Shown piece after piece: positions 6,767 to 9,851 of a DNA stretch of 9,851 nucleotides. This DNA comes from an uncultured Veillonellaceae bacterium (GTDB taxonomy: Bacteria > Bacillota > Negativicutes > Veillonellales > Negativicoccaceae), in contig USPU01000030.1 of assembly GCA_900556745.1 (NCBI GenBank), forward strand, positions 1 to 9,851, given 5' to 3'. The position numbers and the translations under genes were made by a program. How positions within the stretch are numbered: the first letter of the stretch is position 1; the number at the start of each line of letters is the position of its first letter. The notes below the pieces were generated by a model. The model was not told the origin of the DNA, searched no databases, and saw only the letters and a program-made list of their open reading frames with translations.

Positions 6767-6803
6767 ATAAACCCCTTTCTCGCTAAAAATCGAATATATG
6801 TTG

Positions 6804-6812
6804 ATTATAACA
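6804..6812 (-). promoter_or_regulatory. Extended -10 promoter of gyrA
   Basis: On the minus strand TGTTATAAT (6812-6804) is a perfect TATAAT with the TGn extension. The matching -35 position is AT-rich and not recognisable, which is common for extended -10 promoters. The leader to the gyrA ATG would be about 30 bases. Confidence 0.65.
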
Positions 6813-6878
6813 CATTGGTAAGGAAAAAATATTTTTGTTAAACGTATTTATTTCTATTTTTTAACTATGTGAAATTTT

Positions 6879-6891
6879 CGCAAAAATTGCG
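6879..6891. repeat. Short inverted repeat in the gyrA/MFS divergent region
   Basis: CGCAA-AAA-TTGCG is a perfect 5-base inverted repeat with a three-base centre, flanked by imperfectly symmetric GAAATTT and AAATTC. It lies upstream of both divergent promoters in the 225-base intergenic region (6767-6991). It could be a regulator site; there is no direct evidence, and the sequence is AT-rich enough for chance symmetry. Confidence 0.3.
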
Positions 6892-6937
6892 CGTAAATTC
6901 AAATTTTTATTCTTGTATCGCGAGACTTTTACCATGT

Positions 6938-6966
6938 TTGACAGAATGCCCGCGCTTTTATACGAT
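6938..6966 (+). promoter_or_regulatory. Promoter of the MFS transporter unit
   Basis: A perfect TTGACA (6938-6943) is followed after exactly 17 bases by TACGAT (6961-6966; four of six matches to TATAAT). The predicted start is near 6973, about 19 bases before the ATG at 6992. This supports that ATG over the longer open frame beginning at 6869. Confidence 0.75.
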
Positions 6967-6991
6967 AGAGATATCGATTAAGGGGTGTAAA

Positions 6992-8149
6992 ATGAATTTA
7001 CAACATGGCGTGGTATTGGGTTGGAGCACGCTGCATTTACGCGCTTCGTTTTTGATGCTGACGCCGTTGTTGCTGGTGCTGCAGGCGCACTTCGGTCTGT
7101 CGCACGCGACGGTCGGGATGCTGACGACATTGCCGCTGCTGGTATTTGCGGCGGTATCGCCTTTTGTCGGCAACTGGATTCCCCGTTGCGGCATGACGCG
7201 ACTGTTCGGCGGCGCGATGGTGTTGTTGGCGGCAGGCGCCGTCCTGCGTTCGTACGCGGGTATCGCCGGTCTCTTCGCCGGGACCGTGCTGCTTTCGGCG
7301 GGCGTTGCGATCGGCAATGTGCTGTTGCCGACGCTCACCAAGGCTTGGTATCCCGCGCATACGGCACTGGCGACGGGCATTTTCGTCGTCGCGATGAACG
7401 GCATGAACGCCGTCAGCAATGCGATTGTGATTCCGCTCGCCGCGCATTTCGGCTGGCAACTCGTGTGCGCTTCCTGGGCGGCGACGGCGGTAGTGGGCGC
7501 GTTACTGTGGTTTTCGTTGCCGCACCGGCGACCGACGGCGCGCGCGCATAAAGAACTTTCCATTCGCGCGGTTTTCTCTCACTATGCAGCGTGGTGGGTC
7601 GCGTTGTTTATGGGTTTGCAATCGCTGGTTTATTTTTCGCTGGTCACGTGGTTGCCGTATTGGGTCGTCGCGAAAGGTTACGATATGGCGCTCGGCGGTT
7701 ACTATTCGTTTCTGTTTCAGCTGATCAGTTTACCCGCTTCCCTTTTGACGCCGCTTTTGGCGCAGGGACGCTATCGTCGTCACTACGGCGCGGCGGCGGG
7801 TCTGATGTATCTTACGGGTTTTTATTTCGTATTTGCCGCGCAAACGTCACTCTATCTGACGGCGGCGATCGTTTGGATCGCTCTCGCCGCCGGCGCCACG
7901 TTCAGTCTGTGCATGCTCGCCTTCGCGGTGCGCGCCGCGAATCCTCTGATCGCGTCACGCCTTTCCGGCGTCGGTCAGGCGATCGCGTATCTTTTAGCGG
8001 CGACTGGACCGGTCGGCGTGGGCGCGCTGTACGGCATGTACGGAAGTTGGCCGCCGCTGCTGTCGTATTTTATCGGCGCGTGCTTGTTGCTCGCGTTGTG
8101 CGGCTACCATGCGTTGCATTTTACCAAAGTGGGCGAAGACGCTCGCTGA
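6992..8149 (+). CDS. MFS transporter of the CynX/NimT type
   Basis: A 385-residue inner-membrane transporter with about 12 hydrophobic helices and a charged central loop (HRRPTARAHKELSIR, about 179-193) separating two halves. The first helix ends LHLRASFLMLTPLL (14-27), followed by QAHFGLSHATVGMLTTLPLL, matching the CynX/NimT arrangement (cyanate and 2-nitroimidazole transporters of E. coli: NLRP...GPLL, then S...LLTALP). The family resemblance is clear to me but the substrate is not; the CynX label is a family name, and no cyanase gene is in view. The ATG at 6992 is preceded by AAGGGGTG (6980-6987) and by a near-consensus promoter. The frame is open back to 6869, but that extension lacks an SD and would start upstream of the promoter. 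A small membrane-protein gene follows 20 bases after the stop. Confidence 0.88.
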   Translation: MNLQHGVVLGWSTLHLRASFLMLTPLLLVLQAHFGLSHATVGMLTTLPLLVFAAVSPFVGNWIPRCGMTRLFGGAMVLLAAGAVLRSYAGIAGLFAGTVLLSAGVAIGNVLLPTLTKAWYPAHTALATGIFVVAMNGMNAVSNAIVIPLAAHFGWQLVCASWAATAVVGALLWFSLPHRRPTARAHKELSIRAVFSHYAAWWVALFMGLQSLVYFSLVTWLPYWVVAKGYDMALGGYYSFLFQLISLPASLLTPLLAQGRYRRHYGAAAGLMYLTGFYFVFAAQTSLYLTAAIVWIALAAGATFSLCMLAFAVRAANPLIASRLSGVGQAIAYLLAATGPVGVGALYGMYGSWPPLLSYFIGACLLLALCGYHALHFTKVGEDAR

Positions 8150-8169
8150 TATTTTGAAAAGAGGTATAT

Positions 8170-8556
8170 ATGGCTACCCAATCGGATTCTCAAAACGGCT
8201 TCGGCCGCGCGACGTATGTCGGAGCTCTTGTCGCGAGTGTCGTGCTGGGCGCAATGACGCTCATGGATCTGATCCCCACATCCTTCCCCGTAAATCTCAT
8301 CGGCAACATCGGCGTGGCGTTGCTGTTCTTCGCCGTCGGCATGCGTCTCAGTCGCGTCGGTCGGCCGGCGGAATACGTGTACATCATGCTCGTGCCGATT
8401 CTGTCACTCGCGTACGCCATTTTCCTGATTTGGCTGCCGGATCGACCGCAGCCGCAAAATAAAAAATTTCACGTGCTGCACATTGCCGCCGCGTTCGCGA
8501 TCTACGTCGGTATCGCGCGCTTGATTCAAATTTTCGTGTACCCGATGTTTATCTGA
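8170..8556 (+). CDS. Small membrane protein of unknown function
   Basis: A 128-residue protein I do not recognise. It has four likely membrane helices at about residues 15-34, 40-58, 69-89 and 103-125, with short basic loops (RLSRVGRPAEY at 59-69; DRPQPQNKKFH at 91-101) and a polar N terminus (MATQSDSQNGFGR). No signal-peptide cleavage site or catalytic motif is visible. The ATG at 8170 has an AGAGG SD seven bases away. It follows the MFS gene by 20 bases and shares the terminator after it, so the two are probably cotranscribed. It could be a partner of the transporter or an unrelated passenger. That it is a real gene is supported by the SD, the clean membrane pattern and the terminator 10 bases after its stop. 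Confidence 0.82.
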   Translation: MATQSDSQNGFGRATYVGALVASVVLGAMTLMDLIPTSFPVNLIGNIGVALLFFAVGMRLSRVGRPAEYVYIMLVPILSLAYAIFLIWLPDRPQPQNKKFHVLHIAAAFAIYVGIARLIQIFVYPMFI

Positions 8557-8566
8557 ATTTGACGCA

Positions 8567-8600
8567 ACAAAAAAGGCTCTCCACGGAGAGTCTTTTTTGT
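8567..8600. terminator. Bidirectional terminator between two convergent units
   Basis: Arms of 16 bases (8567-8582 and 8585-8600) pair completely apart from one G-T wobble, around an AC centre. The core is CTCTCC/GGAGAG, flanked by six A and six T, so either strand gives a hairpin plus T-run. It lies 10 bases after the small membrane-protein stop and 4 bases past the stop of the BASS transporter on the other strand, and serves both. Confidence 0.92.
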
Positions 8601-8604
8601 CGCT

Positions 8605-9582
8605 TTACTGTATTTCCAAGGGCAGCTGTTCGACGGAACCGGTTGCTGTGTCCGGTTCTTCCCGACGACGGTAGCTGGCAAAGAGCGAGCCGGAAATGTT
8701 GTGCCAGACGCTGAAGATCGCGCCGGGCAAAGTCGCCAGCGGATTGGCGGCGAAGTTCGCCGTCGCCAGCGCAATCGCAAGACCGCTGTTTTGCATGCCG
8801 ACTTCGATCGCGATCGCCGTTGTTTTGGCGTACGATGCTTTCGCCTGCCGCGCGGCCAAGTAACCGAGGCCGAGACCGATCAAGTTGTGAATCGCCACTA
8901 AACCGATCACAATCAGACCGCTCGTCAACACTTTTTCGCGGTTCATCGCTACGATACCGGCGATAATGAAAACGATCGCCGCGACCGAGACCAGCGGGAA
9001 AACATCCTGTACCGGTTTGATTTTGGAGCGGAAAAGCGTGTGCAGCAAAAGACCGAGCAAGACCGGAATCAAGACCACTTTGACGACGGAAATAATCATC
9101 GCCCAAAGCGAAACATTGACCCACGCGCCGGCGAGGCTGAACACCAAGAGCGGCGTGACCAGCGGCGCCAAAAGCGTCGAGACAATCGTCATGCCGACCG
9201 AAAGCGCGACGTCGCCGCCGGCGATGTACGTGATGACGTTACTCGCCGTGCCGCCCGGGCAGCAACCGACCAAAATGACGCCGAGCGCCAAGTCCGTCGG
9301 CAATCCCAAACCGGCCGCCAACGCCCACGCGGTAACCGGCATCACCGTATATTGCAACGCCACGCCCAAAAGCACTTCCCGCGGACGGGCGAACACGACG
9401 GCGAAATCTTCGGCGTGAATGGAAAGCCCCATGCCGAACATCGCCGCGCCTAAAAACCAAGCGGTATACTGTACCGCCCAGCCGAATAATTCCGGTTGCC
9501 AAAATGCCCACGCGGTGAAAACGATGATAATGGCGCCGATGTAGCGTGTGAGCGCGCCGGTGATCTTCACGATCGTTTTCAT
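8605..9582 (-). CDS. BASS-family sodium symporter, probable pantoate/ketopantoate transporter (PanS-like)
   Basis: A 325-residue ten-helix transporter of the bile acid:sodium symporter family. Signature segments are GCCPGGTASNVITYIAGGD (106-124) and EVGMQNSGLA (260-269). Residues Q77, S114, N115, S128, T132, E260 and Q264 are those I recall as sodium ligands in the Neisseria ASBT structure, with the same numbering. N265, H294 and N295, near its substrate site, are also present. The ATG (9582) overlaps the panC stop in a TCAT/ATGA arrangement, with a weak AGGTG SD inside panC, so the two are translationally coupled. PanS of Salmonella, a BASS protein, moves ketopantoate, and the Neisseria homologue has been reported to bind pantoate. 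I therefore infer import or exchange of a pantothenate precursor; bile-acid transport is unlikely to be its main job. The substrate is untested. Confidence 0.93.
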   Translation of the reverse strand: MKTIVKITGALTRYIGAIIIVFTAWAFWQPELFGWAVQYTAWFLGAAMFGMGLSIHAEDFAVVFARPREVLLGVALQYTVMPVTAWALAAGLGLPTDLALGVILVGCCPGGTASNVITYIAGGDVALSVGMTIVSTLLAPLVTPLLVFSLAGAWVNVSLWAMIISVVKVVLIPVLLGLLLHTLFRSKIKPVQDVFPLVSVAAIVFIIAGIVAMNREKVLTSGLIVIGLVAIHNLIGLGLGYLAARQAKASYAKTTAIAIEVGMQNSGLAIALATANFAANPLATLPGAIFSVWHNISGSLFASYRRREEPDTATGSVEQLPLEIQ

Positions 9583-9851
9583 CGCGCACCTGCCGGATCG
9601 AACGAGAAATTATCAATGAGACGCGTTTTGCCGATGTACACGGCCATCGCGACCAAAACAGCCCTGTCAACGCGATCTGCGGGCTGCATGGTTTGCGCGT
9701 CCACCATTTCCAAGTAATCCACGCGGGCGAGCGGTTCGTTTTCCAAAATCTCGCGCATCGGCTGCAACACATCGGCCGCCGCCATCTTCGGCGCGATCGT
9801 TTGCTGTCCTTTTTTCACCGCTTGCGACAAACACAATGCGGCGCGACGTTC
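9579..9851 (-). CDS. panC: Pantothenate synthetase (pantoate--beta-alanine ligase), C-terminal part
   Basis: The last 90 residues of PanC, which makes pantothenate from pantoate, beta-alanine and ATP in the cytoplasm; the 5' two thirds lie outside the window. The visible frame starts ERRAALCLSQAVKKG and continues with the family's C-terminal domain: EPLARVDYLEMVDAQTM and VLVAMAVYIGKTRLIDNF, both diagnostic. The ATP- and pantoate-binding motifs (HGxLHxGH) are off the edge and cannot be checked. The reading frame is open through the window end, so no start can be set here. The TGA stop overlaps the ATG of the BASS transporter by 4 bases, placing both in one pantothenate operon that ends at the terminator at 8567-8600. 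Confidence 0.95.
   Translation of the reverse strand, partial: ERRAALCLSQAVKKGQQTIAPKMAAADVLQPMREILENEPLARVDYLEMVDAQTMQPADRVDRAVLVAMAVYIGKTRLIDNFSFDPAGAR

Noticed and set aside
6869..6991. N-terminal extension of the MFS protein by 41 residues
   Set aside because: A TTGACA-17-TACGAT promoter lies inside the extension, and a good SD precedes the ATG at 6992.
7021..7551. Alternative plus- and minus-strand frames inside the MFS gene
   Set aside because: They are Arg/Asp-rich shadows of the GC-biased codons of the membrane-protein gene, without start signals.
1..9851. CRISPR array, transposon or toxin-antitoxin module
   Set aside because: No regularly spaced direct repeats, no transposase-like frame, no terminal inverted repeats around genes and no small paired frames with SD sequences were seen on reading through both strands.

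Overview
The window looks like a core-chromosome segment from a low-to-mid-GC diderm Firmicute, most likely of the class Negativicutes (Veillonella/Megasphaera/Dialister-like). This rests on the rpsF-ssb-rpsR gene order, strong purine-rich Shine-Dalgarno (SD) sequences, and general protein character. It is an inference from the sequence alone; no database was searched. All genes are compact and separated by clear hairpin terminators. I see no insertion sequence, phage gene or CRISPR array.

Layout from left to right. (1) 1-874, minus: N-terminal part of a heavy-metal P1B-type ATPase, cut by the window edge. It diverges from (2) a TetR-family regulator at 1090-1659, plus. The 215-base gap between them carries three copies of CATTGT that resemble an operator cluster. 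(3) 1741-1813: two hairpin terminators separate the convergent TetR gene and the ribosomal operon. (4) 1816-2842, minus: the rpsF-ssb-rpsR operon, with a well-formed promoter and a structured 5' leader that may be the S6:S18 autoregulatory element. (5) 3072-4028, plus: a CorA-family divalent-metal transporter with a GIN variant of the GMN signature, followed 51 bases later by tRNA-Ser(UGA) and its terminator. (6) 4316-6766, minus: gyrA, complete, with a quinolone-susceptible-type QRDR and a degenerate GyrA box. (7) 6992-8556, plus: a CynX/NimT-like MFS transporter and a small four-helix membrane protein of unknown function, apparently one transcription unit from a near-consensus promoter. (8) 8605-9851, minus: the 3' end of panC, overlapping by 4 bases a BASS-family sodium symporter.

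The main functional story is the panC/BASS pair. PanC joins pantoate and beta-alanine. The translationally coupled transporter keeps every sodium ligand I can recall from the Neisseria ASBT structure, in the same residue numbering, and sits in a pantothenate operon. It is therefore much more likely to carry pantoate or ketopantoate than bile acids. The second point of interest is the rpsF leader, which contains both an ACCG-bearing hairpin and a CTCCT segment complementary to the rpsF SD. The third is the TetR-controlled metal ATPase. I found no clearly undescribed system; the window is mostly housekeeping genes with a few local features worth checking.
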